From NCBI GenBank assembly GCA_026388655.1, contig JAPLJI010000155.1, positions 1 through 43,694 on the forward strand: a stretch of DNA of 43,694 bases, given 5' to 3'. Source of the stretch: Pseudomonadota bacterium. Lineage in GTDB: Bacteria > Desulfobacterota > JAPLJL01. The notes under the pieces are model-generated. The model worked only from the letters and a program-made list of their open reading frames with translations. It did not search any database and had not been told where the DNA came from. Positions 1 through 8,412 of the stretch are shown here, one piece after another (the stretch's first letter is position 1; the number at the start of each line of letters is the position of its first letter). A program made the translations under genes and the position numbers.

Positions 1-878
1 ACCTTCTCCTCCTCGGCCCGGAACTGGATCACCGAAACGAACTCGGCGGAAAAGATAAACAGGATGGAGCTGTAAAAAACCCAAAGAATAATAATGATAA
101 TGGAGCCGAGGGAACCATAAATCAGGCTCACCGAGCTGAATTTCATGATATAAAAAGTGAAAAGGTTTTTCGCGAATTCGAAGAGGGCGGCGAAGACCGC
201 CCCGCCCACCAAGGCATAGCGGAAATAAACCTTCCCGTGGGGAAGGATCACGACTAAGACACTGAAAGAAACGGTCAGGAGCACCAGCGGAGCCCAAAAA
301 ACCAAAAACTGGTTATAGAGGATCCTCTGCAGGTGGAGCCCGGAGAGGAACTGGACATTCCCAACCAAACTGGCGACAATCCCCAGCCCGACCGAGACAA
401 CCAGGGAAAGCCCCAGGGCCAGGGCCAGCCCCAGGGCGATCAGGTTCGATTTCACATAACCCCGCTTTTTTTTGATCTGGAAGATCCGGTTCAGCACCCT
501 CTCCGAAGAGGTGAAGATCTTGTTCGCGCTCCAGAGAAGGATGATTATCCCCCCTCCCCCGATTGCTTCCCGGCCGGCCACGGTTTTGCGCAGGACCCCG
601 GTCATTCCTTCATCAATGAAAGGAAGAATGATCCTGATCTTGGCAATAATCTGGTCGAAGTGGACGGGTGAATTGCCCGCGAAAAAGCCGATGAGGGAGA
701 TCGAAAGCAGAAGCAAGGGAATAAAAGACAATACAATATAAAAAGAAATGGAAGCCGCCATATTGGTTCCGTCATTAACGGAAAAATCCCGGATAGATTC
801 ATATATTACTTTAGCTAATAGCTTTGATCTATCTAATATTCTTTGATAAATTATTTTGAATGATATCTTGGCAAGCAT
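1..878 (-). CDS. YihY/BrkB family inner-membrane protein (C-terminus cut by window edge)
   Basis: The minus strand is open from an ATG at 878 to the left edge, giving 292 residues without a stop. The N-terminal part reads SVNDGTNMAASISFYIVLSF, the characteristic YihY/BrkB (formerly 'ribonuclease BN') pattern in which a conserved polar stretch leads into the first membrane helix. Several long hydrophobic segments follow, and near the edge comes FSAEFVSVIQ, matching the family's conserved last helix. These are multi-pass inner-membrane proteins whose molecular role is not settled; the old RNase BN name is not supported. No clear ribosome binding site precedes the ATG, but the family's N-terminal length supports this start. 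It is separated from der by 78 bases. Confidence 0.86.
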   Translation of the reverse strand, partial: MLAKISFKIIYQRILDRSKLLAKVIYESIRDFSVNDGTNMAASISFYIVLSFIPLLLLSISLIGFFAGNSPVHFDQIIAKIRIILPFIDEGMTGVLRKTVAGREAIGGGGIIILLWSANKIFTSSERVLNRIFQIKKKRGYVKSNLIALGLALALGLSLVVSVGLGIVASLVGNVQFLSGLHLQRILYNQFLVFWAPLVLLTVSFSVLVVILPHGKVYFRYALVGGAVFAALFEFAKNLFTFYIMKFSSVSLIYGSLGSIIIIILWVFYSSILFIFSAEFVSVIQFRAEEEK

Positions 879-956
879 GGATTAAAACGATGTTGTTTGT
901 TGGTTCATTATGATTATTTTAACTTCTTGCTTCCAATTTTTCACTGCCGAGTTTCT

Positions 957-2327
957 TCAGGTTTTTTTCCTGAATTTCAGCCTGATCGGGATCCCCTTTA
1001 ACCCCAGTTCCTCGCGGATCACGTTGGCCAGATACCTTTGGTAATCGTCCGTGATTCCCTGCGGATGGTTGGTAAAAATCACGAAGACCTGGGGCAGGAT
1101 CTTGACCTGGGTGGCGTAAAGAACCCGGATTTCCTTCCCCCGGAAAGCCGGGGGGTGATGACGCTCAATCGCGCGCTGAATGATATGATTCAAAGTGGAG
1201 GTGGGGATCTTTTTCAGGGCCTCCCGGTAACGGCAAAGGTAACCGAGCAGTTTGTCAATTCCTTCCCCCTGCAAAGCCGAGATCATCACCACATCCGCCA
1301 GGTCGAGCCAGTGATCCCGGTCCTGGACCCCGCCGATGATCCTGATCGGTTCCTGGATATTTTTTCGGCGGACCAGGTCCCATTTGTTCACCACCAGGAT
1401 CAAGCCCCGGCCGCGCTCGTAAACGAAATCGGCCAGACGGGCTTCCTGGGCCAGGAGCTTCACGATAACTTTGTTCTCCACCACCTCGATCGATTCACCC
1501 GCGTCCAGGATCAGCAAGGCCACGTCGGCCCGGCGGATGGCTTTGAGCGAATGGGTCACGCTGTAATGTTCGATCGGATCGGAAACCCGGCTGCGGCGGC
1601 GAATCCCGGCCAGGTCGATCAGGAGAAGATCAAGATCCTGGCCCTCCAGGTGGATTCTGGTTTTAACGTCGATCGGGTCCCGGGTCGTTCCCGGCCGGTC
1701 ATCGACAATTACCCGCGTGTCACCCACGATCCGGTTCACCAGGGTGGATTTTCCCACGTTGGGACGGCCGACAATGGCCACCCGAAGCTCGCTTCCCTCC
1801 TCCGGTCCCGGCTCCCCTTCCGGCTCCGGAGCGGGAAGCCGCCCGATCATCGCGTCCAGGAGCTCCGCCACCGTAGTCCCATGCTCGGCCGAAACGGGAA
1901 ATATCTCCGGGGCCCCGAGGGAGTAGAACTCCGGCAGGTTTTCCCGGGACTTCTGGCCGTCGATCTTGTTTACCGCGACCAGCGTCGGCCGGCCCGAACC
2001 CCTTAAAAAATTATAAATCTCCGGGTCAATCGGGTTCATCCCCTCCTTGCCGTCGAGCAGGAAAATCACCAGGTCAGCCTCGGAAACCGCCCGCTCCGCC
2101 GCCCGGCGGATCTGCTCCTGAAGCGGATCGGTTGAGTTCATCTCCCAGCCGCCGGTGTCGATCAGCTGGAAGGACCGGCCCTGCCAGCTGGCCGGGGCGT
2201 AGTTCCGGTCGCGGGTCACTCCCGGGGTGGGTTCCACGATCGCCCGCCGGGAGCCCACGATCCGGTTGAAGAGCGTGGATTTCCCCACGTTGGGTCTTCC
2301 GATAATTGCGACGGTTGCAAGTTTCAT
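957..2327 (-). CDS. der: GTPase Der (EngA), ribosome assembly
   Basis: Der is a tandem-domain GTPase needed for maturation of the 50S ribosomal subunit in the cytoplasm. The 456-residue length is normal. The first G domain shows GRPNVGKS (10-17), DTGG (57-60) and NKID (120-123). The second shows GRPNVGKS (187-194) and NKWD, followed by the C-terminal KH-like domain ending in RLKFRKK. One oddity is the G3 motif of the second domain, which reads DLAG (238-241) where the family has DTAG. The gene lies 13 bases after the HprK-like gene in a likely rnc-kinase-der operon. Confidence 0.97.
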   Translation of the reverse strand: MKLATVAIIGRPNVGKSTLFNRIVGSRRAIVEPTPGVTRDRNYAPASWQGRSFQLIDTGGWEMNSTDPLQEQIRRAAERAVSEADLVIFLLDGKEGMNPIDPEIYNFLRGSGRPTLVAVNKIDGQKSRENLPEFYSLGAPEIFPVSAEHGTTVAELLDAMIGRLPAPEPEGEPGPEEGSELRVAIVGRPNVGKSTLVNRIVGDTRVIVDDRPGTTRDPIDVKTRIHLEGQDLDLLLIDLAGIRRRSRVSDPIEHYSVTHSLKAIRRADVALLILDAGESIEVVENKVIVKLLAQEARLADFVYERGRGLILVVNKWDLVRRKNIQEPIRIIGGVQDRDHWLDLADVVMISALQGEGIDKLLGYLCRYREALKKIPTSTLNHIIQRAIERHHPPAFRGKEIRVLYATQVKILPQVFVIFTNHPQGITDDYQRYLANVIREELGLKGIPIRLKFRKKT

Positions 2328-2340
2328 GTTCGGGTCCGGT

Positions 2341-3171
2341 TCAAGTGATTAATTTATAAAATTCCGGGTCCGGCCGGAAGTGGAGCTCTCCCACCGGGCA
2401 GGACCGCGCGAATTTCTCCAGGATGCCCAGCAGCTCCGGGGCGGTCTCCGGGTCTTCGGAAACATAAAGAACATTGGCCAGGAGATGGGAGACGGAGGTG
2501 GCCGGTTCGAAAGGGGTGATGAAGTTCCGGCGGTTTTTTATGAGCCGGAAGGCGCTCCGGACCGGCCAGCGGCCGGGAAGCGGGGAAAATCTGGTTTCCA
2601 GGGGCGGCCGGGAAGCCAGGAAACCGTCCCGCGGGTCGGAGCTCACCTGGACGGTATCGTCGCTCAGGACGATTCCCGGTTGCGGTTCCGGGGGCAGGCC
2701 CGGGAGCAGGCCGGCGGCGGTGCTTTTCCCGCTTCCCGAGGGGCCGAAAAGAAGACAAACGGAATTCTCCCGGACAAAGCCGAAAGCATGCAGGAGGAAA
2801 CCTCCCCTCTCGAGAAGAAAATAGGAGTAAATAACCCGGAGAAAATTTTCCAGCGACCCGGAGAGCCGGTCCGGGAAAACCCGGATCTCCCCCGCCCGGC
2901 TTTTCAGATGGTACTCGGCCCGGCAGCCGGCGGAGCGAAACTCAAGCCGGTCGCCTCCCCGCCTGACCTCAATCGGGAGGTCCTGACCGGGAAGCAGGGG
3001 AAAGGGATCCCCGGCCGGAGCCAGGGTCGAAAGCCGGAGATGGGCTTCTCCCTGAATCCGCCGGGGATCGGAGGAGTCCCGACCCGGCGGGAGATCCGGC
3101 CACCCTTCCTTCCAGGCGCCGCGGTCCGGAGCGATCCGGACCAAAAGTTCATCCAGGACAAATTCAGGCAT
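2341..3171 (-). CDS. HprK-like P-loop kinase-related protein, orphan
   Basis: The protein has 276 residues. Its C-terminal half carries a Walker A motif GPSGSGKST (143-151) preceded by LLHAFGFVRENSVCLLF, and a SDD acidic motif about 25 residues later. This arrangement belongs to HPr kinase/phosphorylase C-terminal-like proteins often found with PqqD-type or peptide-modification genes. No HPr, PTS or PqqD gene is visible nearby, so the substrate is unknown. The N-terminal 110 residues look like the small beta-rich domain that precedes the P-loop in such orphan kinases. The start overlaps the end of rnc by 8 bases, so the two are probably translationally coupled. Family assignment is moderately sure; function is not. 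Confidence 0.7.
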   Translation of the reverse strand: MPEFVLDELLVRIAPDRGAWKEGWPDLPPGRDSSDPRRIQGEAHLRLSTLAPAGDPFPLLPGQDLPIEVRRGGDRLEFRSAGCRAEYHLKSRAGEIRVFPDRLSGSLENFLRVIYSYFLLERGGFLLHAFGFVRENSVCLLFGPSGSGKSTAAGLLPGLPPEPQPGIVLSDDTVQVSSDPRDGFLASRPPLETRFSPLPGRWPVRSAFRLIKNRRNFITPFEPATSVSHLLANVLYVSEDPETAPELLGILEKFARSCPVGELHFRPDPEFYKLIT

Positions 3172-3910
3172 GGGAATTATTGCCGGGAAGCTTTTCCAGC
3201 AGGGACCGGGCCGCGGCCTGTTCCGCCGCCCGCTTGGTCTTTCCGGTCCCGGTCGCGGAAAGAGAGGAATCCGGGAGATTCACCTCGGCTTGGAAAACCT
3301 TGGCGTGGTCGGGTCCGGTCTCGGAAACGATCCAGTAAACCGGCAGCTTTTTGAAGCGTTCCTGGGTGATTTCCTGGAGGTCGCTCTTGAAATCCCGACT
3401 GATCCGGCCCCGGGCCAGATCGGAGAAAAACGGATTCAGGATCCGCCCGATCGCTTCCCGGGCCGCGTTGATCCCCCCGTCCAGGTAAATGGCGCCGAAA
3501 ACTGCCTCCAGCGCCGCAGCGATGATCGAATCCTTCTCCCGACCCCCGGTTAGTGTTTCCCCCTGGCTCAGGTTGAGAAAATTCCCCAGGTCCATCCCGC
3601 GGGAAATTTCCGCCAGCCTTTCCCGGGAAACCAGGGTGGAACGCATCTGGGAGAGCTCGCCCTCGTCGACAAGCGGAAAGAGCCGGTAAAGCTCGTCGCT
3701 GGCCACGAGCTCCAGGACCGCGTCGCCTAGAAATTCGAGTCTTTCGTTCCGGGGGATATTCGGCCCGCGGGTTTCGAAGGCGAAGGAATCATGGGTCAGG
3801 GCGGTTTCCAGAAGTTCGAGATGGGCAAACTGGTAGGCCAGTTTCTCTTCCAGGTTTTGCAAGGCCGTTTTCCGCTCCGGCGATATTTTCAGTTCTTCGT
3901 CGGGAAACAT
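3164..3910 (-). CDS. rnc: Ribonuclease III
   Basis: RNase III cleaves double-stranded RNA during rRNA and mRNA processing. The 248-residue protein has the signature NERLEFLGDAVLEL, followed by DEGELSQMRSTLVSRE and the second acidic site EAVFGAIYLDGG, which together supply the metal-binding acids. A C-terminal double-stranded-RNA-binding domain starts near DFKSDLQEITQ and ends with GKTKRAAEQAAARSLLEKL. Length and domain order are typical. It is the first gene of a run continuing into the HprK-like gene (8-base overlap) and der. Confidence 0.97.
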   Translation of the reverse strand: MFPDEELKISPERKTALQNLEEKLAYQFAHLELLETALTHDSFAFETRGPNIPRNERLEFLGDAVLELVASDELYRLFPLVDEGELSQMRSTLVSRERLAEISRGMDLGNFLNLSQGETLTGGREKDSIIAAALEAVFGAIYLDGGINAAREAIGRILNPFFSDLARGRISRDFKSDLQEITQERFKKLPVYWIVSETGPDHAKVFQAEVNLPDSSLSATGTGKTKRAAEQAAARSLLEKLPGNNSHA

Positions 3911-4023
3911 AATTTTTACTTGTGACTCCCCGTGGTCTTGCCACGTGGTTACCTTTTAAGATTTGTTTTAATTACTCTTCGGTCAGGATAAATCATAAGT
4001 CTTTCGGCGAATGGTTGCGATCC

Positions 4024-5373
4024 TCACTCAACTATTTTTTCGACCCGCGTCCCCCAGAGGTACGGGGCCCGGCCTGGAAATATTTTTTCCGCCTTCATCC
4101 GGTAGACCCCGGCGTCCGGCCCGGAAATCCGATCGCGGGTAAAACCCACCAGGATGTAATTGGAGCTGGTACCCCGGAGATTATCCCCCTCCCCCGCCCC
4201 GGCCGGTTGATTTTTCCCGGGTTCTTCCAGGATCACTTCCAGCCACTGTCCGAGGAAACGCTCGTAGAACTCCCGCCTCTTCTTCCGGGAAAGCTCCTGG
4301 AGGATCCGGACCCGCCGCTTGATCTCCCTTTCCGGGGCGCACTTTTTAAATCCACAGGCTTTCGTTCCCGGGCGGGGGGAATAAGGGAAAACATGGAGAT
4401 AAGCCAGCGGCAGCCCTTCCAGGACGGAATAGGTCCGGGCAAAGGATTTTTCAGTCTCGCTGGGGAAACCGGCGATCAAGTCTGCCCCGACGGCCAGTTC
4501 CGGGGTTTTCCCCACCAGGGCCTGGATCAATTCCACCATCCGGCGGGAATCTCCCGGCCGGTTCATTTCTTTCAGGATTTCATCATCCAGGCTCTGAAGC
4601 GCCAGGTGGAAATGCGGGCAAAGGCGGTTCTGGTCCCGGACCAGTTCCATCAGCTGATCGTCCACCCGCCAGGGTTCGAGCGAACTCAGGCGGATCCGGG
4701 TTTTCCGGCTCTCCTGGAAAACATTTTTTAGCCAGGAGGAAAGGCGGGTTTGATATTCCTGCCCGTAGGCGGTGAGCTGGGTTCCGGTCAGGACCACCTC
4801 CCGGTAGCCGAGTCCTTCCAGTTCCCGAATCGCGGCCCGGGATTCCTCCGGGGGGACGGAGCGGGGGGAACCGCGGGTTTCCGGGATCACGCAATAGCTG
4901 CAGCCCTGGGAACAACCCTCCTGAATTTTTAACTCCACCCGGTTGCGCTCGGGATCAGGCCAGGCCCCGAAATTTATCACCCGCTTTTCCCCGGCGATCG
5001 GACTGATCCGGACCAGGGGCAAGCCGGGGTCCGGGAACGGCTGATCCAGGATGATTTCTGCGATCTCCGGTTTTTCGGGATTTCCCAGAACCCAGCTCAC
5101 CTCCGGCAGCGACGCGTACGGCCCGGGATCGCGCTGGGGACCGCACCCGATGACCGCGATCCGGGCCTCGGGATTTCTCCGGCGGGCCCGGCGGAGAAGC
5201 TGCCGGGACTGGAAATCCGCCCGGGCGGTAACCGTGCAGGTATTGACCAGGCATAAATCCGCCGGGGCCCCGAAGGGAACGATGTGCAGGCCCCGGGCCT
5301 GGAACCGGTGGATCATGGCCACCGTGTCGAAATGATTGCTCCGGCAGCCCAGACTGGTAAAAGCCGCGCGCAT
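4024..5373 (-). CDS. mtaB: tRNA t6A37 methylthiotransferase MtaB
   Basis: MtaB is a radical-SAM methylthiotransferase that adds a methylthio group to N6-threonylcarbamoyladenosine at tRNA position 37. The 449-residue protein has the N-terminal UPF0004 domain with three cluster cysteines C10, C46 (VNTCTVT) and C77. The radical-SAM motif is GCSQGCSYC (C154, C158, C161). The VNTCTVT...AD..SRQLLRRA pattern distinguishes the MtaB/YqeV branch from MiaB and RimO. The C-terminal ~60 residues match the position of a TRAM domain. The start faces the dctQ promoter divergently; 113 bases without a recognisable gene separate its stop from rnc. Confidence 0.92.
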   Translation of the reverse strand: MRAAFTSLGCRSNHFDTVAMIHRFQARGLHIVPFGAPADLCLVNTCTVTARADFQSRQLLRRARRRNPEARIAVIGCGPQRDPGPYASLPEVSWVLGNPEKPEIAEIILDQPFPDPGLPLVRISPIAGEKRVINFGAWPDPERNRVELKIQEGCSQGCSYCVIPETRGSPRSVPPEESRAAIRELEGLGYREVVLTGTQLTAYGQEYQTRLSSWLKNVFQESRKTRIRLSSLEPWRVDDQLMELVRDQNRLCPHFHLALQSLDDEILKEMNRPGDSRRMVELIQALVGKTPELAVGADLIAGFPSETEKSFARTYSVLEGLPLAYLHVFPYSPRPGTKACGFKKCAPEREIKRRVRILQELSRKKRREFYERFLGQWLEVILEEPGKNQPAGAGEGDNLRGTSSNYILVGFTRDRISGPDAGVYRMKAEKIFPGRAPYLWGTRVEKIVE

Positions 5374-5409
5374 CCTAAATACCTTACTTAACTCGGGTCT
5401 GAAATCCTC

Positions 5410-5439
5410 TTGACCTTTTCTTACCTATGATAATAATAT
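5410..5439 (+). promoter_or_regulatory. Candidate sigma-70 promoter for the TRAP operon
   Basis: TTGACC (5410-5415) is followed after 18 bases by TAATAT (5434-5439), about 35 bases before the dctQ start. It lies in the 100-base divergent gap between mtaB and dctQ. This is a sequence match only. Confidence 0.45.
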
Positions 5440-5473
5440 CATCTGGCTCATCAGCCGGAAGGGGTAAGCGGAT

Positions 5474-5983
5474 TTGCCAGTCTTAAGAATCATTCGAAAA
5501 CTCGACCTGGGGATTGCCTGGACGGAATACGTTGTCGTAGTGGCAATGCTGGGCTTTATGGCCCTGCTGGCATTCCTCCAGGTTTTTCTCCGCAATTTTT
5601 TCAATTTCGGCTTCCCCTGGGCGGACGAGGTTCTCCGCCACTTGGTGGTTTGGGTAGGCTTGATCGGCGCCAGCCTCGGCATCCGCGAAGACCGTTCCAT
5701 CCGAATCGACGTGATTAACCGCCTTTTCCCCCCGCGGATCAATAAATACAGCGAAGGGATACTGAATCTAGTCGGGGCGATCGTCTCGATTTTACTAATT
5801 TTTGCCTCACTCAAATTCCTGCAAATGGAAAGGGAATATAACGAGGTCTTTTCCACCCTTCGAATCACGATTTGGAAAGTCCTGCTGATTTATCCGATTT
5901 CCTTCGGGATGATCTCGCTCCGTTTCATCCTGAATGGGATCGCTTATCTAACCGGGGAAAAAATAAAGGAAGAAAATCCTTAG
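5474..5983 (+). CDS. dctQ: TRAP transporter small permease DctQ
   Basis: This is the small membrane subunit of a tripartite ATP-independent periplasmic transporter. The 169 residues form four hydrophobic segments. The motif FPWADEVLRHLVVWVGLIGA followed by REDRSIRIDV is diagnostic of the DctQ family. The start is a TTG preceded by a GGGGTAAGCGG purine-rich stretch; an earlier in-frame ATG was not seen. dctM begins 16 bases downstream. The transported solute is not evident; family members carry C4-dicarboxylates, sugar acids and other organic acids. Confidence 0.93.
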   Translation: MPVLRIIRKLDLGIAWTEYVVVVAMLGFMALLAFLQVFLRNFFNFGFPWADEVLRHLVVWVGLIGASLGIREDRSIRIDVINRLFPPRINKYSEGILNLVGAIVSILLIFASLKFLQMEREYNEVFSTLRITIWKVLLIYPISFGMISLRFILNGIAYLTGEKIKEENP

Positions 5984-5999
5984 GTCCTAAAAATATATA

Positions 6000-7280
6000 A
6001 TGACTACCATTCTCATCATTATCCTGATAATTCTGATGTTCACCGGCCTGCCCCTCTTTATTTTTATGGGGGGGATCTCGCTGGTTTTATTCTGTTTTAT
6101 CGCCGATGTCAGCTCCGCGGCGATCTTCTCCGAGGCCTACCGGCTGGCCTCCGCCCCGGCGGTCATCGCCCTCCCTCTCTTCACTTTCGCCGGTTTTCTG
6201 CTCGCCGAGTCCAAGGCCCCGATCCGCATGGTTAATCTTTCCCGGGCTTTTCTGGGCTGGCTTCCCGGCGGACTCTCCATTGTCGCCCTGGTTTCCTGCG
6301 CCGTTTTTACCGCCTTGACCGGGGCTTCCGGGGTCACCATCATCGCCGTGGGCGGGATCCTGTACACCGCCATGCAGAATGACCGTTACCCGGATAAATT
6401 CTCCATGGGCCTGATCACCACCTCCGGAAGCCTGGGCCTGCTTTTCCCCCCCAGCCTGCCGATCATTATTTACGGAATGGTGGCTTCCGCCAGTGTGGAC
6501 AAACTGTTTGTCGCTGGGATCCTGCCCGGGATTCTGCTGATGGTCCTGCTCGCCATCTACAGCATAATTTTCACTTCTAAACAGGAGAAAATTGTCCAGG
6601 AAAAAACTTCCTTGGCCGTGATGTGGTCTTCCTTCAAAGAAGCCGCCTGGGAGATTCCCCTCCCCATTATCATCCTGGGGGGAATATATGGCGGGATCTT
6701 TACCGCCAGCGAAGCGGCGGCGGTCACCGCCTTCTATGTGGCGCTGGTGGAGATTTTCATCAAGCGGGATATCAAGCTCCGGCAGCTTCCCCGCCTGATG
6801 CGGGAAAGCATGATTCTAATCGGCGGAATCCTGATCATCCTCTCCACCGCCCTGGGCTTCACCAATTTCCTGGTGGACCAGCAGGTGCCGATGAAGCTTT
6901 TCGCGGCGATCAAAGCCCACATCACCAGCCACCTGACCTTTCTCTTGGCCCTGAACGGATTTTTAATCATCGTCGGCTGTCTGATGGATATCTTTTCGGC
7001 TTTGATCATCGTGGTCCCCATTATCCTGCCGATCGCTCAATTCTACGGGGTAGATCCTATCCACCTGGGAATCATTTTTCTCCTCAACCTGGAGATCGGC
7101 TATTCCACCCCGCCGGTGGGTGTCAATTTGTTCATTTCCAGCTTCCGCTTTAAAAAATCCATTCCTTATCTCTGGCGCTCGGTGGCGCCGTTTTTAATCA
7201 TTTATGTGATTACTTTAATTATTGTTACTTATATTCCGGCTATTAGTTTGAAGCTATTGGAATTTTCTAAGGCCCGTTAA
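6000..7280 (+). CDS. dctM: TRAP transporter large permease DctM
   Basis: The 426-residue protein is almost wholly hydrophobic, with about a dozen membrane segments. Family signatures include ALPLFTFAGFLLAESK, the GASGVTIIAVGGILY region, TTSGSLGLLFPPSLPIIIYG and GYSTPPVGVNLFISS. It forms the sodium-coupled transport channel with DctQ. The start ATG lies 16 bases after dctQ. It is followed by tatT and dctP, the usual soluble partners. Confidence 0.96.
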   Translation: MTTILIIILIILMFTGLPLFIFMGGISLVLFCFIADVSSAAIFSEAYRLASAPAVIALPLFTFAGFLLAESKAPIRMVNLSRAFLGWLPGGLSIVALVSCAVFTALTGASGVTIIAVGGILYTAMQNDRYPDKFSMGLITTSGSLGLLFPPSLPIIIYGMVASASVDKLFVAGILPGILLMVLLAIYSIIFTSKQEKIVQEKTSLAVMWSSFKEAAWEIPLPIIILGGIYGGIFTASEAAAVTAFYVALVEIFIKRDIKLRQLPRLMRESMILIGGILIILSTALGFTNFLVDQQVPMKLFAAIKAHITSHLTFLLALNGFLIIVGCLMDIFSALIIVVPIILPIAQFYGVDPIHLGIIFLLNLEIGYSTPPVGVNLFISSFRFKKSIPYLWRSVAPFLIIYVITLIIVTYIPAISLKLLEFSKAR

Positions 7281-7355
7281 AAATATTTATTGACACCAGG
7301 CGGCGAAAAGGGAAAAATAGTCTATAATTGTTTTTTAAAATAAGGAGGATATCCG

Positions 7356-8267
7356 ATGAAAAAATGGGGAATTATTCTGGCAGTCCTGGTTTTGACCGCG
7401 TCGGGATGCACCGGGATTATGCGGAGTGGAATGGGCGCGGCCACGCCGATCTTTGACTCGGCGATGGAAGCGGCCATGCGCGGCAAAGATCCCATGATCC
7501 TGGGGGAAGGAGTCCCGGGCCTGGCTCTTCTCCTGGACGGGTTGAGCAACTTCGCCCCCAAGAACCGGGCCTTTATTACCTTCGGGGCCCAGCTTTATAC
7601 CGCGTATGCCCTGGGTTTCGTCGAGGATACAGACCCCGAGCGGGCCCGGGTTCTGTATGCGATCGGCCGGGACTATGGATTGAAAGCTTTAAAAATGAAC
7701 CGCGGGTTCAGAAAAGCCCTGGAAAAAGGGAAACCCTATTCCGAGGCGGCCAAGTCTCTGAAAAAGAAGGACATGGACGCCCTCTTCTGGACCGCTGCGG
7801 CCTGGGCAGCCTGGATGAACCTTTCCACCCGGGATACCGAGGCCCTCTTCGATATCCCCAATATCATGGCCCTTTTGACCCGGTCCCTGGATATCATGGC
7901 CCTTTTGACCCGGTCCCTGGAGCTGGACGATACCTTCTGGTACGGGGGGCCGCATATGTTCTATGCCGCCTACTACTCCCAGTTCCCGGCGATGATGGGC
8001 GGCGGACCGGAGAAAGCCCAGAAGGAGTTCGACAAGGTTAAGGAGATCGTTAAGAAAAAAGCCGGGGAAAAGGGCGAATGGCTGATCGCCGATTATTTCT
8101 ACGCTAAGTATTACGCCACCCTGATCAAGGACGAGGAGCTTTTCGACAAGACTATTCAGAAGATTCTGGACACGCCGAACGATTGCATTCCGGAGATGGC
8201 CGCCGTCAACGGGCTGGCCAAAATCAAGACCCGGCATCTTCTCGAGCAGAAGGACCGATATTTCTAA
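7356..8267 (+). CDS. TatT-like TRAP-associated lipoprotein (T component)
   Basis: The 303-residue protein begins with a lipoprotein signal (LVLTASGC, Cys at 18) and has helical, TPR-like content with the conserved stretches GVPGLALLLDGL and ALFWTAAAWAAWMNLS. This matches the TatT family, whose spirochaete member Tp0956 forms a periplasmic trimer with the substrate-binding TatP. Its place between dctM and dctP fits that role. The ATG follows a strong AAGGAGG site at 7342-7348. The segment around residues 169-188 contains a perfect 10-residue tandem duplication (IMALLTRSLD twice). Confidence 0.85.
   Translation: MKKWGIILAVLVLTASGCTGIMRSGMGAATPIFDSAMEAAMRGKDPMILGEGVPGLALLLDGLSNFAPKNRAFITFGAQLYTAYALGFVEDTDPERARVLYAIGRDYGLKALKMNRGFRKALEKGKPYSEAAKSLKKKDMDALFWTAAAWAAWMNLSTRDTEALFDIPNIMALLTRSLDIMALLTRSLELDDTFWYGGPHMFYAAYYSQFPAMMGGGPEKAQKEFDKVKEIVKKKAGEKGEWLIADYFYAKYYATLIKDEELFDKTIQKILDTPNDCIPEMAAVNGLAKIKTRHLLEQKDRYF
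7861..7920 (+). repeat. Perfect 2 x 30-bp tandem duplication inside tatT
   Basis: Bases 7861-7890 and 7891-7920 are identical. The unit begins ATATCATGGCCCTTTTGACC. Because 30 is divisible by three the frame is kept and ten residues are duplicated. Identity is complete at third codon positions, so the event is either very recent or an assembly artefact. Confidence 0.97.
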
Positions 8268-8274
8268 AACGAAC

Positions 8275-8360
8275 CCCCTCACCCTTCCTCCCCCGAGCAA
8301 GACTCGGGGGCCAACCGGGGGAGAGGGTAGCCTCCGAGTCTTGCTCGGAGGGGGTGAAGG
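8275..8360. repeat. Paired palindromic element in the tatT-dctP gap
   Basis: Two copies of a CCGAG-centred hairpin occur: CCGAGCAAGACTCGG (8293-8307) and its reverse complement CCGAGTCTTGCTCGG (8333-8347). They are flanked by CCCTCACCCTTCC and GGGGGTGAAGG, so the whole segment is also one large inverted repeat. There is no T-run as in an intrinsic terminator. It resembles dispersed intergenic palindromes and could shape the mRNA between tatT and dctP. Confidence 0.7.
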
Positions 8361-8412
8361 TAGAAAATTCCTATTTCGGACAGCTATTGAAGAAAAAAAG
8401 ATGAAATAATTC

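Noticed and set aside
1038-2006. Long plus-strand open frame opposite der
   Set aside because: It is antisense to a fully conserved gene, has no ribosome site, and its sequence is a GC-rich shadow.
5425-5868. Minus-strand frame opposite dctQ
   Set aside because: Antisense to a conserved membrane gene; the composition is typical of a shadow frame.
7291-7329. TTGACA and TATAAT upstream of tatT
   Set aside because: The spacing is 27 bases, too long for a sigma-70 promoter.
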